Positions 44,100 to 55,499 of a stretch of DNA of 64,000 bases are shown here, piece after piece (the first letter of the stretch is position 1; each line of letters begins with the position of its first letter). The DNA comes from Deinandra increscens subsp. villosa (lineage: Eukaryota > Streptophyta > Magnoliopsida > Asterales > Asteraceae). The stretch covers positions 69,775,095 through 69,839,094 of the forward strand of contig JBCNJP010000008.1 in NCBI GenBank assembly GCA_039602395.1, given 5' to 3'. The position numbers were made by a program, and so were the translations under genes. The notes under the pieces are model-generated. The model was not told where the DNA came from and ran no database searches. It saw nothing but the letters and a program-made list of their open reading frames with translations.

Positions 44100-47000
44100 T
44101 TAACCATGGCTTGATGAGACAACCTTCATAGATGAAAATAGCGATGAAACGGCTTCTCCAACCGTCAAGTAAAGGTTATTCGACCGCAAAAGATTGTCTG
44201 TCCCGTCAGCATTTTGCAGCTTCTCCATCACTTCTCCAACGGGATTCACCAATACAAGCTGTAACATGTTTTAACCGTGAGACATGTTTAAGAAAAAAAA
44301 ACTAGTGAATGTTGCCACTCTTGAAGGTTATATAACATGTTAGCATAGATAAATATTAACAAATTAGTAATTAAAATATTTTATAGAACTTGCCTTAACA
44401 CCTTTCTTCTCCACTACACTCCAGAGTTCTTGAAAAAATGTCACTCCATTAGTATCAATGGCACTTACAGCTGAAAATCACACAAATATATATTCTTCAC
44501 ACACAATTAATATTATTATAATTTTTAAAAAACTTATAAATATATAATATTTATAGTATGAATTGGGTGATGTTGATCCACACATACTTCTTCATGCATA
44601 TATATCATTTTTAAAAAACTTATATATATATAATATATGTTATAACTTATAACAACTTAGTTGTTAATTCTTATAATAGTACTTTACTTTTTCACTAACA
44701 TTTTACAAGGTTAGCTATATGCAATTTAGGTGATTTCGACACCTTTGACCCGTAAAAATTAAAGTATGACTCAAATCGACCCATTTGCTCTTGAGAGGTC
44801 AAAATTACCACCCATCAAATTGTTTTATCTAGGTATAAAGTGAAATCAAGGAATTACCAGTAAGATCTAGAATTACAAATCTGAGATCAGAACGACTTTT
44901 GGTTTCTTCTTCCTCCTCGTAATCTTGTATCCACCGCGAAATCCTTCAAAATATAAATTTTTTAAGAAAAAAGGAAAGAACAACGAACACCATGTCGTTT
45001 TCTTTTACGGTTGCATTATTGTCTAAATAGTGACGAAACTAGAAATATTCCATTGGGGTCATTATGTAAACGTTTTATTTACATTTGAAACCTATTCATA
45101 ATCCAAATTTCATATCAGACATAATATTATTCATTAACAGAATAAAACTAGATAGTATCATGTTTAAAATATATAATTTAGTAAGTTTAAATAAGGATAG
45201 TCATATTGTTTTATGAACATACTAATACTCTAACATTACAATTCATAGCCAAAAATACAAGATTGTATAAAATTAAGTTTAAACTATAAAGCTTAATATA
45301 TTAGTCTATTTCCCTTTTAGCTTTTAAATTTTAGAACAATGGGTTTAAGTCATAACATAAACCACATATTTTCTAAAATCATAAAAAAATAATCAGGTTA
45401 AACGGGTCAATCTGCGACACCAACACGTGTTTGTGGGTTCGATGTGAAACTGACCCGACCCGTTTAGACCAAAGCAAATATTTAATCCAAATTATGTGGA
45501 GAAAATGAATCACCTTTCATTGAGATAATTAGAGTTGGCAAAACTGATGAAAGACTGAATACTCAAAATCAAGAAACCTGGGATTGAGACAGCATCCTTG
45601 TACTGATGTTTGTTTCTAAATATGTCAGTACCAGGTATGTTCCCCAACACCACTGTTTTAGGCCTTGTCATTTGCAACACCATCTTGAATATAGAAATCC
45701 CCACCTAAAAAATTAGAATTTTATCAAAACCTATTACTCGAAAACTCACACAACTTATCAATATCCCGCTAACCAATAAGATTAGATAAAACACAACTTA
45801 TGTTTAAAATGTAACATTGGGATTCAAGCGCTTACCAGGGAGCCATTTGGGGTGATAATTCCCGGTAAGCCCCGAAACCGACATGAAAATAATCGAGTTA
45901 TCGATTGACATATCTAATTCGTTTAAAAAACAGGTCAGTTTCTGCTTGACCTGGTGTTTGGGTTGACATACTTAACCCTTTTAGTTAAACACGTTGATCG
46001 ATTCGCCATCGTGTTTAACATGTTTTTTTACATCTCACCAACCCAAATTAACATGTTTATGATCTGATTATTACCCGCCAACCTGTTTAACACGTTTAGA
46101 TAAACGGGTTAAACATGTCGTGTTCGTGTTACACGTTTTTGACATGAACAAAGATATGGTTCGTGGGTTGAACAATTCAACCCGCCAGCCCGACACGATT
46201 GACACTCCTTAGAGGATAAAATTACATGAATGCTACAACATCAGAACACTTACAGCAAGTGCAAGTCCTTCCTCGACTGATATAAAAATGACGCCAAAGA
46301 AAGCGCATAATAACACGATGAAGTCAAATTTATCGACTTTCCATATTTGGTAAGCCGCTGGGATGTCAATAAGACCGATGACCGCTGTGACGATGATTGC
46401 ACCCAATACTAAGTTGGGTGTGTACCGAAACAATGGCATCAAGAAAAGAAGTGTGACCATAACCGTAACCGCCATGATTACGTTAGAGACAACTGTTTTC
46501 ACTCCTGCTTTGTGGTTCACGGCTGATCGTGAAAATGACCCTGTTATCAATGGGGTCGGTTAGTGTAGGTAATATTACAGGTGTTAAACAGGTCGTGTTT
46601 GTGGGTTGGTGGGTCAAACCCGAAAATGTTACACCATCAATTTACTCTAAATAAAAATTATTTATTTTACCAGTAGTGATGTAACATGAAGTGGTGGAAC
46701 CAACAACATTCATAACTCCAATTGCAATCATTTCTTTGTTACCATCAACCTGGTAATTTTTTAGTGCAGCAAATGTTTTTCCAACAGCAATTCCTTCCTG
46801 CATAAAAAGACAAAAATACCCTTTTCATAATAACAAGATATGATGAGTTGTACGTTATGCAGTGGCGGTTGTACACTTACAGTAAGGGAAATGATGCCAG
46901 TTATGAGACTAGTTTTCAAGACTAAACCAATGTGACTCCCATGGAAATGTAACATGTTCCATGAAGGTGGATTTAATCCTTCTTCTAATTTTCCAATCTA

Positions 47001-50000
47001 TTTAACACATTGAACACTATTAATTAGAGTTTAATATACTTAATTAAATTTAAAGTAAATATAAAAAATTAACAATTAATAAAACTTAATTACCACAGAA
47101 ATGCCATGATGCTGTGCTTTACAAACAAAAACAATAATGGTTGAAAGGACCATTGAAAGTAGAGGTGCTCCTGCTGATACCCAAAATAGTTTTGGTGTCT
47201 TGATGCTCTGCATAATCAATTTTTATGACGGATCTAGAAATTTTATCTCGGTTAAAAACGAGTCATGTAAAAACAACAATTAGCTCTACCAAAATCAAAT
47301 AAAATATCAGTCGCAAATCTTAATTTTTTTTTCCACTCAATTTGAAACAAGTCATGTAACAACAACAGATAGTCATACCAAAATCAAGTAAAAATATAGA
47401 TCAAGTCACCTCTTGAATAAGTGTTTAGGTTTAAATGAGTCATATCGTATTCATAGGTTAGTGGGTCAAGCCTAACACAGACGTGACAATGTGACAGGAG
47501 CCTTAATACAATATGTGTGTGAAATCATGTCAGATATATGCCCCACATGCCGATCCATATATAATCTGTTTGTTTAGCTAAATGTGTTCACGGGTTCGAC
47601 GCAAAAACAACTATTTCTATGTCGTTTGTATATAACCAACACATTTTATGTTTTTAAAAGTAAACAACATATATAATTGTGTTGGTTTGCATTATAAATG
47701 TACTATTTTATATATATGTACTGTTTTACGTAAAACAACATTATTTGTAATGTTTTAAAGTAAACAACGCGTATAATTGTGCTGATTTACATTAAAAATG
47801 TACTGTTTTACGTTAATACAACATTATTTGTATTGTTTTCCTTTTTAAACTAAAATGCCTTTACTCTTATTTCTTAATTGTGCCACATAATTTGAGTATA
47901 GTATTGATATATAAATTATTTTAAAAAAAATTATTTTAAAAAGGTGTACTAGTTTGTAATATATGCAAAAAAATGTACTAATTTTTAATAATTATATTGT
48001 TTTACATTTATTTATATAAACAATATGATTTGTATTGTTTAGCCACGTTACTTTTTCTTTTTTACTTTTAGTTTTTTTTTTGTCACATTACTTTTGTTTA
48101 TTTTGATATTATTTCGTTGTTAATGTTATGATATGGAATTCTTATATATCAAATTATGTGGAGTTTTTTGAATCAATGTTTTTTTTGTTATTTTTTTTTA
48201 CCTAAATAGTATAGTTTTAAGTTTTTACGTTTTAGCCACATGACCTTTTTTTTTATTTTGCCCATGTTACTTTGAGGTTTTCTCATTTTTATCGCATCAC
48301 TTTTTTTTCATTTTTTTCATGTTACTTTTTTTACTTTTAATTTTTAATTTTTATTTTTTTTTCATTTTGACTGCGTTACTTTGTCATTTTTACTTTTAGT
48401 TTTTCATCATTTTAGCCACATTACTAATCCTTTTTGCTATTATTTAGATGTTAATGTTGCGGTATATAATTTCTTTTATATTAATTTGTGTGAGGGCTTT
48501 TGAATCAATTTTTTTTCTTTACCCGCAGTACCTTGCCGGGCAACGCAAGAGTGCGTAAAATACTATTTAACACCTATATACAAAAAGGTGAAGATATTGG
48601 CTATTTGGCTATAGTTGGAAGGCTGGTCATTATTGTTGTCATATGCTTGATATATAAGTTGATTTATAATTCTTGCAACATATATAAGAATATTTCAATA
48701 AGGGTAAAAGATTCTATAAACTGTGAAAGGAATTGGTGAGTGTGTACTGTGCATGTGGATAAAACATAAATATAAGCATAAATCTCAAATAATATATTAA
48801 AAAACGGGACTTTGTTTAATATAAAAGGAATTGGTGAGTGCGCACCCGCATGCATTTTGTACCATTTGTTACATTTTTTTACATGTGAGATGTTGTCCCC
48901 TTTTGTTGTTTTTGCTCCTCTATATTTTATTTCGAAAACCGGTTCGAAAGATCTCGAACCGATTGTTATAGTTCACGGAGGTTTAACCAATGAGTCCGTC
49001 CGTAAAAAGCAAAAAGAATACAAGAATAGCGACTACCGAGTTTTCACCCGTATGCTAGTACTTGATGGTTCAGTGTGTTTTTTGAATACTATCTTTTTAA
49101 GAGCTAAATTATCACAGTTGTCTTTTCAAGATTAGAATCATCACTTTATTACCAAGTTGTCCCCTTAAATAAAGAAACTACAAATCTCACACACATATAT
49201 ATACACTTACAATGTGTCTTGCCACAAGCATGAATACAAGAAAACAGAACCCCATCAAGATTGTTTGCCACGACCACTGCGTCCAAAAATTAATATATCG
49301 TAAATAATTAAACACGTTAAAAAGATTACATTACGATGCTTAAAAGTTATTATTTTTTTAAAAAAAAATACCTCTTTAGTATTGTGAAAGATAGAGGACA
49401 TAACATGAATCAAACCCATTTCTTTAGTGAAATGTTTGATGCCAAGAAGAGCTTTCAATTGTTGAAGGGCTACAATGATTGCAGCCCCACCCATGAATCC
49501 GGTAAGTGTAGCCTTTGACAAGAAGTCAATTATGAACCCAAGCCTATAAACCACATATTCACATCCATGTTATGATGTTGTAGATTATGCATTAAACTTA
49601 TACATTAATTGGAAAAAGGTGTTGGCCCCCTTTTAGGCATGGCCCCTAGAATGTTTTAGACAAAGAGAAATCAACATCACCACCTTACATACTTTCATTT
49701 GACCATTAACTAACTTATCTTACTACCCAATTAAAATTAAAACTTTATTGAAATTGGATCTAACATGTTTCATTTCATGTGATCATGTCCTTTTAATAGA
49801 TGTAACATCCAAATGTTTCCACGGCTGAAATCAGATTAGCATGTTTAATTAATTTCAGTAGTAGAAAGTATGTCTAGAGATAATTATTAACCTTCTTAGA
49901 ATTGCAATAGTCAAAAGTGATGGTCAATTGATGATTGTTGACTTCATTTGACATCAATAAATCATGACTAGTGTTGTTTTTTTATCTATCTGTTATGGAC

Positions 50001-52249
50001 ATGATGCTTTGATAATGGTGTCCTCGTAGCGTTCCCACACCGCCCTATGGGGCTCTATAAGACAAAATGAGCCCGTGGCTGCGATGGTGATGACGCCCTA
50101 CCCAGTCTCTACTCATTTGTCCTTCATTTTAATATTGTATCTGATTGGGCCGTTCTTTTTGAAAGATTTAAAAACAAAATAAAATAAAATAATAATAATA
50201 AGGTAACAATGAGAGATGAGGTTATAGAGAGGTTATGACTACACTCATTTTTAGTCATAACCCCCTGATGACGTGACTACACATAGCCTAAGAAGATAAT
50301 ATATGGTAAAGTAGTAGACTCTCTAATCAAATGGTTGTTCATTTAAATTCCATAAAAAAAGGTGTAATGATATTATAGGAGTAGAGTAGAGGAGAGAGTG
50401 TGTGTTTGTCGTAAAAATAAATAAATAAAATAATAAGAAAAATTTAGATTTAAATAATCTCAACTATTGCCTATTGGTCGACAATAATCCCGTCAACTTT
50501 TTTGTAATACAAAAGTCTTGTCTTTATACCTTACTTTTTAATTTTAATAATTCTTCCGTATATCCCACCAACCACCGTTACTATACGCTGGCGTAGATTC
50601 TTTAAATAAGTAAATAAATAAGAAAAAATGGATTTAAAATGTCTGCTTTAAGTTTACGTTTTTACATTCATGGTCAATGATGGTAGTTGACTTCATTTAT
50701 TTACTAATATGCCCTCTCTCACTTATGTAAACCAAGGTTAACATATTTGAAGGATAATTATTATACATCTTTTCTTTATTATAAGTTTTTATAAGACTTG
50801 AACTTTCACTTGTATATATGCTAGTGCACAAACCTTTTAGTCAATGATGATAGTTGAATATGAATTCAAGTGTTAGATTTCTTTTTATAAATATGGTATA
50901 ATTAGAAAGAGAATGGACCTTAGAAATCCAAGAGAGGCTTGAAAGAGACCAGCAAAGAAAGTAGAAGTGAAAGCCAATTGAAGAAACAAAAGAGGTTCTA
51001 GGGTTGGTGACACTTCTTGTCTCAACATTGACCCCATCAAAAGTGATGCTATTGACACTGGTCCAATTGCTACATCTCTTGAGCTCCCTAGCATAGCATA
51101 CACTAGTGGTGGCACAAAACTTGAATCTACAACATTCAACAAAAAATATATATACATATATCATCAAATAAACATCAATATATAAAAAAATTTACATTTT
51201 GTTTTTAAGGCATGCACTTTTATTGCTTTTGCTTTGTTTTATTTAGGCTTGCAACATTCATTATGGATTTATTGCAAGGCGGAATTAGGGTAGGGTTAAG
51301 GGGGTCTATTGACTCTCGAGTGATCACTAAAGTTTGTCAATTTTTTATATATAAAAGATAAGTTTAAAAAAAAGATTATGATTTATGTTTCACTTTCAAT
51401 TCATGTTTTAAGACATATATTATAAACATATATAGTGTAGAATATTATGTTATACACAAGTTGTAAAATGTAAAACATTGGTTCCGAATGTAAGTTTATG
51501 AAAAATGCAAAATAGCATTATGTTTTACATGAATAAGTTGCAAAGATTCATGTTGCACTCATTTCACAATTGGAACTTATTTTATCATGTAAAGTATATT
51601 GTCTTTTTTGGCCTTTTGATACATAGATGATCTGTCAACAGCCTTTTTATCTAGTGGAATAAATATAAGGTTTGTTTTTATTACATCCTCTCTAGATCTT
51701 ACTAGATCATACACTTGAGTAAGATTTTATTCCTTATATAGTTCAAAAAGATAATAATCATGTAATTAAAAGAAAGAACAAGAAATTTACATAGACCAAC
51801 AATAGGAGGGAGATTGGCAAGCTTTGCATAGCTTATACCCTGAAAAAAAAACACATAAACATATATATTTTGAGTTGTGTTCTTGATCGAAAACGATATA
51901 TATATAGAATAAACCGAAACAAAAGATAAAGAACTACCTGAGGAATGGCTAAACTAGCAATTGTGAGACCAGAAACAACATCAGATTTGAAAAGATTAAG
52001 GTTGTAATGAGGACCCCATTGAAGTATAGGAATAAAATACTGAAAACCAAGCAGCCATTTTTGTTTACTAGATTTTCCTTTGAACTGTCTAAGAGGGTCA
52101 TCAGGAAAGAAGGTTTCTTTGAGCCTATTCTTTAACTTTTGCAAACTGCTTCTCTTTGGTGGTGTCTCAACCTTATGAATCTCCATGGCTATCTCCACAC
52201 ATGGATTATGATGAGAATCACCCAAGTCTTGTTCAAACTTTCCTTCCAT
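44100..52249 (-). CDS. SULTR3;3-like: Sulfate transporter, SULTR3;3-like (13 exons, complete copy A)
   Basis: SLC26/SulP-family proton-coupled sulfate transporter, 654 aa; group 3 members sit in plastid or other membranes. Exons: 52249-51938, 51839-51791, 51126-50919, 49543-49372, 49276-49211, 47207-47094, 46997-46881, 46797-46671, 46540-46254, 45704-45514, 44943-44858, 44470-44394, 44258-44100; phases join throughout. The N-terminal cytosolic part has KETFFPDDPLRQFKG. The membrane domain includes SGLTIASLAIPQGISYAKLA, GFMGGAAIIV.LQQLK, ISLTEGIAVGKTFAALKNYQ and NKEMIAIG; the C-terminal STAS domain (exons 10-13) includes NIPGTDIFRN, VILDLTAVSAIDTNGV and LVNPVGEVMEKLQ. Wording and length are closest to SULTR3;3 as I remember it. 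Intron 12 uses a GC donor (AAG|GCAAGT). Expression cannot be inferred beyond a GA-repeat upstream. Confidence 0.92.
47208..49210. other. Intron 5 of SULTR copy A, expanded with AT-rich repeat DNA
   Basis: 2.0 kb intron. About 47640-48480 is AT-rich with repeated TTTTGCCACATTACTTTT-like and TATTGTTTTACGT motifs. At 48523-48556 a motif ACCCGCAGTACCTTGCCGGGCAACGC with a short hairpin (TTGCCGGGCAA) precedes TAAAATACTATT, reminiscent of, but not diagnostic for, a Helitron 3' end. The segmental duplication shared with copy B starts immediately to its right (about 48560). Confidence 0.5.
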
Positions 52250-52444
52250 CTTTTTGTTTACCGAAAGAAAGATGGATTATTTTCGATGTGACACGAACTC
52301 AAGATGATTTGAAGAGTGTGTTAGAGGAAGAACCAAAAGATGGAGGTGTTTGCACTTATAAAGATTCATGACTCGTGAGTTGGTGTTTGTTTATGTCATC
52401 TTATGAGACATGCAACCCCCCACACATCCATCAACTTTTTAAAT

Positions 52445-52487
<43 letters not shown>

Positions 52488-53588
52488 GGAGAGAGAGAGA
52501 GGGAGAGAGGGAGAGAGAGAGAGAGAGAGAGAGAGATTTCTTGACTTTTCTTCCTTTTTTCAAGAAAATAGAGGGTTGGAATGAAATAGTGTATGGATGA
52601 GGGCAAGCAAACTTTTTAGGATTCTGGGTCAGTTCAAAAAGACAATATAGAAAAGGGTTTTGGCTGGTTTGATTTGATGAGTGAGTTATTATTGTATTGG
52701 GTTAGTTTGATTCATCTAAAAAAGGGCAGGACAAACAAGATCTTTTATAACCTTGAGAACCCATATTAAAAATCTTATTAGTCCACTAAATACCTTGCTA
52801 ATTAACCAACAAGATAGTATAAAGTATGCAACTTAGTTTGTGACATGTAGGTGACCTTCAAGGGTTTAAAAACGGAAAAACAATTAATGGTAGATTTGAA
52901 CCTGAGAAACCACTGCTAGAACGACTTAAGCGCTTATAACAATATTGCTTTTAATTAATTCTCGATTGCTACTTTATCTTCCTTTTCCTTTTGAGGGGTG
53001 AACACATTTCCCTTAAAATCTATTTCTAAAATCCACATAATGTTCATTTTGTGAGACTCAAACCTATACTATTTTGATAGGGATAAATATTTGATGCCAG
53101 TATATATGCCAAGCTACGTATCATAGTGATTACTACTTATCTAGATGGTGAACTCAAGGGAGAAGCTTAGAAGAGACAGGAGGGGGCGACCGTCCCCTCG
53201 GTTTTTTCGTCCATAAGTATATATTTTTACGATTTTATGTACAAGCATTTATATCTATTGCGTATCTCCCCCTCAAATGTATTGAGTATCGCCCCCTCTA
53301 TAGAGTTTTTGAACTCCGCCTCCTCGGGGTTTTCTTTCAAGCTTTGCCATTGGGTGAACTTTTCTATCTAAGGTGGTCATGACCTCTATGGTGGACAGTT
53401 GAACAAGGTTGTGTGATATGATGTATGCTCATATTGCTAGAAACTTAAAAAGAAAGTTACTCTCTCGATCACAACCATATATGATATGATGGTTCATGAT
53501 AATGTAAGATGATATAGTCGTTTTGAATAGTCGTATATTTTTTCTCACGTGATTTTACTTTACGAGTTGAGTTGCTGGGGGAGTTGTA
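48563..53588. repeat. Segmental duplication block A (SULTR exons 1-5 and upstream)
   Basis: Collinear with 55500-59787 in the same orientation. Shared landmarks: AACACCTATATACA, GGAATTGGTGAG, exons 5 to 1, the promoter segment with CATGCAACCCC, and far upstream GTGGACAGTTGAACAAGGTT and TTTTACTTTACGAGTT. Exons are nearly identical; introns differ by substitutions and indels. Block A is longer, partly because of insertions at about 49980-50700. Confidence 0.88.
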
Positions 53589-54465
53589 AATCTCCACTCA
53601 ATCCGAGGCAATTGCGCCCTTCAATCCTCATCTTCATTCGGCACCTACCAAAGCTCCTCCTTCATTCTCCAACATGTGTCTCTTCTGATCCAACTTCCAC
53701 TCCAAAACCCAGGTCAAGATCCACAACCGCCCCTGTTACTATCACCTTGATGAGTCTCATCGGTGACTATTATAAATACACCGATATAAGTATAAAATAT
53801 ATTTTTTTAATCAGTTATTGATATTTAGTATGTTATAAAGATAATGGGCTAAAAATTATACAATTGACCTAAACTTGAGAAGATGTGTGAATCTAAATAT
53901 CATTCTCATATACTATTGCTATTATTGTTATTATCATTCTTTAATGTTGTAATAAGTTAGATGGTATTGGGTTTAAATAAATTGTGATTAACTATATTTA
54001 GTCATGCATTAAAGAAAACTATATGAGCATTGTGTGATAACTTTTAATTAATTCTTGTAGGTTCACGTGGGGTTTTTTATCATTCAAATTGTGGGCCTAT
54101 CATAAATCGAGAATAATAAGATGAATTGCAGGTTGGGCCAAAGGCCCATATCATGATCCATATTTGATGGAAAGAAGAATAACATGCTGGTGATCGCAAC
54201 CCGCAACCGCAAGGTTGTTATCGTGTGGCAAAGGGAGTTCTTAATTGTTTTATTGTTAATTTAGTTTTTAAACATAGTTGAGTATTTAGTTGATTATTTT
54301 AATGAAGAGTCTAGTAGTGACAGTAGTATCCGACTCTTTTTTGATTGGTTAAGGTTTATTGTTTTCTTGATTGTTTCTTGTTTACTTAACATTGTAGGAT
54401 TGTCTTATTGTCAATTTAATTTTGGTTTTTTTCTTAATAAAGAATTCTCACTTCATAGCTTTTAA
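52250..54465. other. Upstream region of SULTR copy A
   Basis: Includes the probable promoter and 5' UTR (52250-52450), the GA microsatellite, and sequence shared with copy B up to about 53588. A GC-richer repeat-like block lies at 53165-53350 (CAGGAGGGGGCGACCGTCCCC). After 53588, unique AT-rich DNA runs to the gap. No gene recognised. Confidence 0.5.
52448..52537 (+). repeat. GA microsatellite upstream of SULTR copy A
   Basis: About 90 bp of (GA)n with interspersed GGGAGA units, 200-290 bp upstream of the copy A start codon. The matching place in copy B (about 59060-59075) has only AGAGAGAGAGTGTGTGAG. Confidence 0.9.
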
Positions 54466-54965
54466 NNNNNNNNNNNNNNNNNNNNNNNNNNNNNNNNNNN
54501 NNNNNNNNNNNNNNNNNNNNNNNNNNNNNNNNNNNNNNNNNNNNNNNNNNNNNNNNNNNNNNNNNNNNNNNNNNNNNNNNNNNNNNNNNNNNNNNNNNNN
54601 NNNNNNNNNNNNNNNNNNNNNNNNNNNNNNNNNNNNNNNNNNNNNNNNNNNNNNNNNNNNNNNNNNNNNNNNNNNNNNNNNNNNNNNNNNNNNNNNNNNN
54701 NNNNNNNNNNNNNNNNNNNNNNNNNNNNNNNNNNNNNNNNNNNNNNNNNNNNNNNNNNNNNNNNNNNNNNNNNNNNNNNNNNNNNNNNNNNNNNNNNNNN
54801 NNNNNNNNNNNNNNNNNNNNNNNNNNNNNNNNNNNNNNNNNNNNNNNNNNNNNNNNNNNNNNNNNNNNNNNNNNNNNNNNNNNNNNNNNNNNNNNNNNNN
54901 NNNNNNNNNNNNNNNNNNNNNNNNNNNNNNNNNNNNNNNNNNNNNNNNNNNNNNNNNNNNNNNNN
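54466..54965. other. Assembly gap, exactly 500 N
   Basis: Run of 500 unknown bases. The round number indicates a scaffolding placeholder, so the true distance is unknown. It lies between the two SULTR duplication blocks. Confidence 0.99.
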
Positions 54966-55431
54966 AAATTATTATTATATAATAGATTTAATAGATAAGA
55001 AGGTTGGTATTAATTAATAGGAAAGAGATGCGAGAAAAATAAGATGAAAATAAATATAGAAGTGAAATATGACAACAACTGTAATCATTTATTATAGTAA
55101 GTAGAAGTAGATATGTATAATTGTTCTTCTATAAAATTCCCGTGACAAATAAAGCATATGACGTGTACATAATAAATAATAGTTTATTATCACTTTCCAC
55201 AATTTCTTTTTTTTTTCTCTAGTCTCTTCGATTTTTTTTAAATATAAACCTATGCAAATAGACATATACATGTGTATATAATGCATCTACATATATGTAT
55301 TTTGATAAAAAAAAACCTACAAATACTATATTTTAAAAATATAACATCAAATATAGTAATTAAATATACAATCCAGTCAATTTATATAGTAAAAAAGATA
55401 CATAAGATAGAAATGATTTCTCTAGGTTCTG

Positions 55432-55476
<45 letters not shown>

Positions 55477-55499
55477 TTAATATTAATATTAATTATAAA
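54966..55499. other. AT-rich spacer with microsatellite
   Basis: Very AT-rich DNA between the gap and duplication block B, ending in (TA)n(TTAATA)n at about 55437-55495. No SULTR exon 6-13 homology and no gene seen. Confidence 0.6.

Noticed and set aside
49980..50300. Possible independent gene fragment in SULTR intron 3
   Set aside because: Only short GC-richer repeat-like sequence; the segment is missing from the matching intron of copy B, so it is most likely an insertion.
52375..52600. Frames made of Glu-Arg repeats
   Set aside because: Simple translation of the GA microsatellite.
54422..54982. 186-codon open frame
   Set aside because: It consists almost entirely of the N gap.
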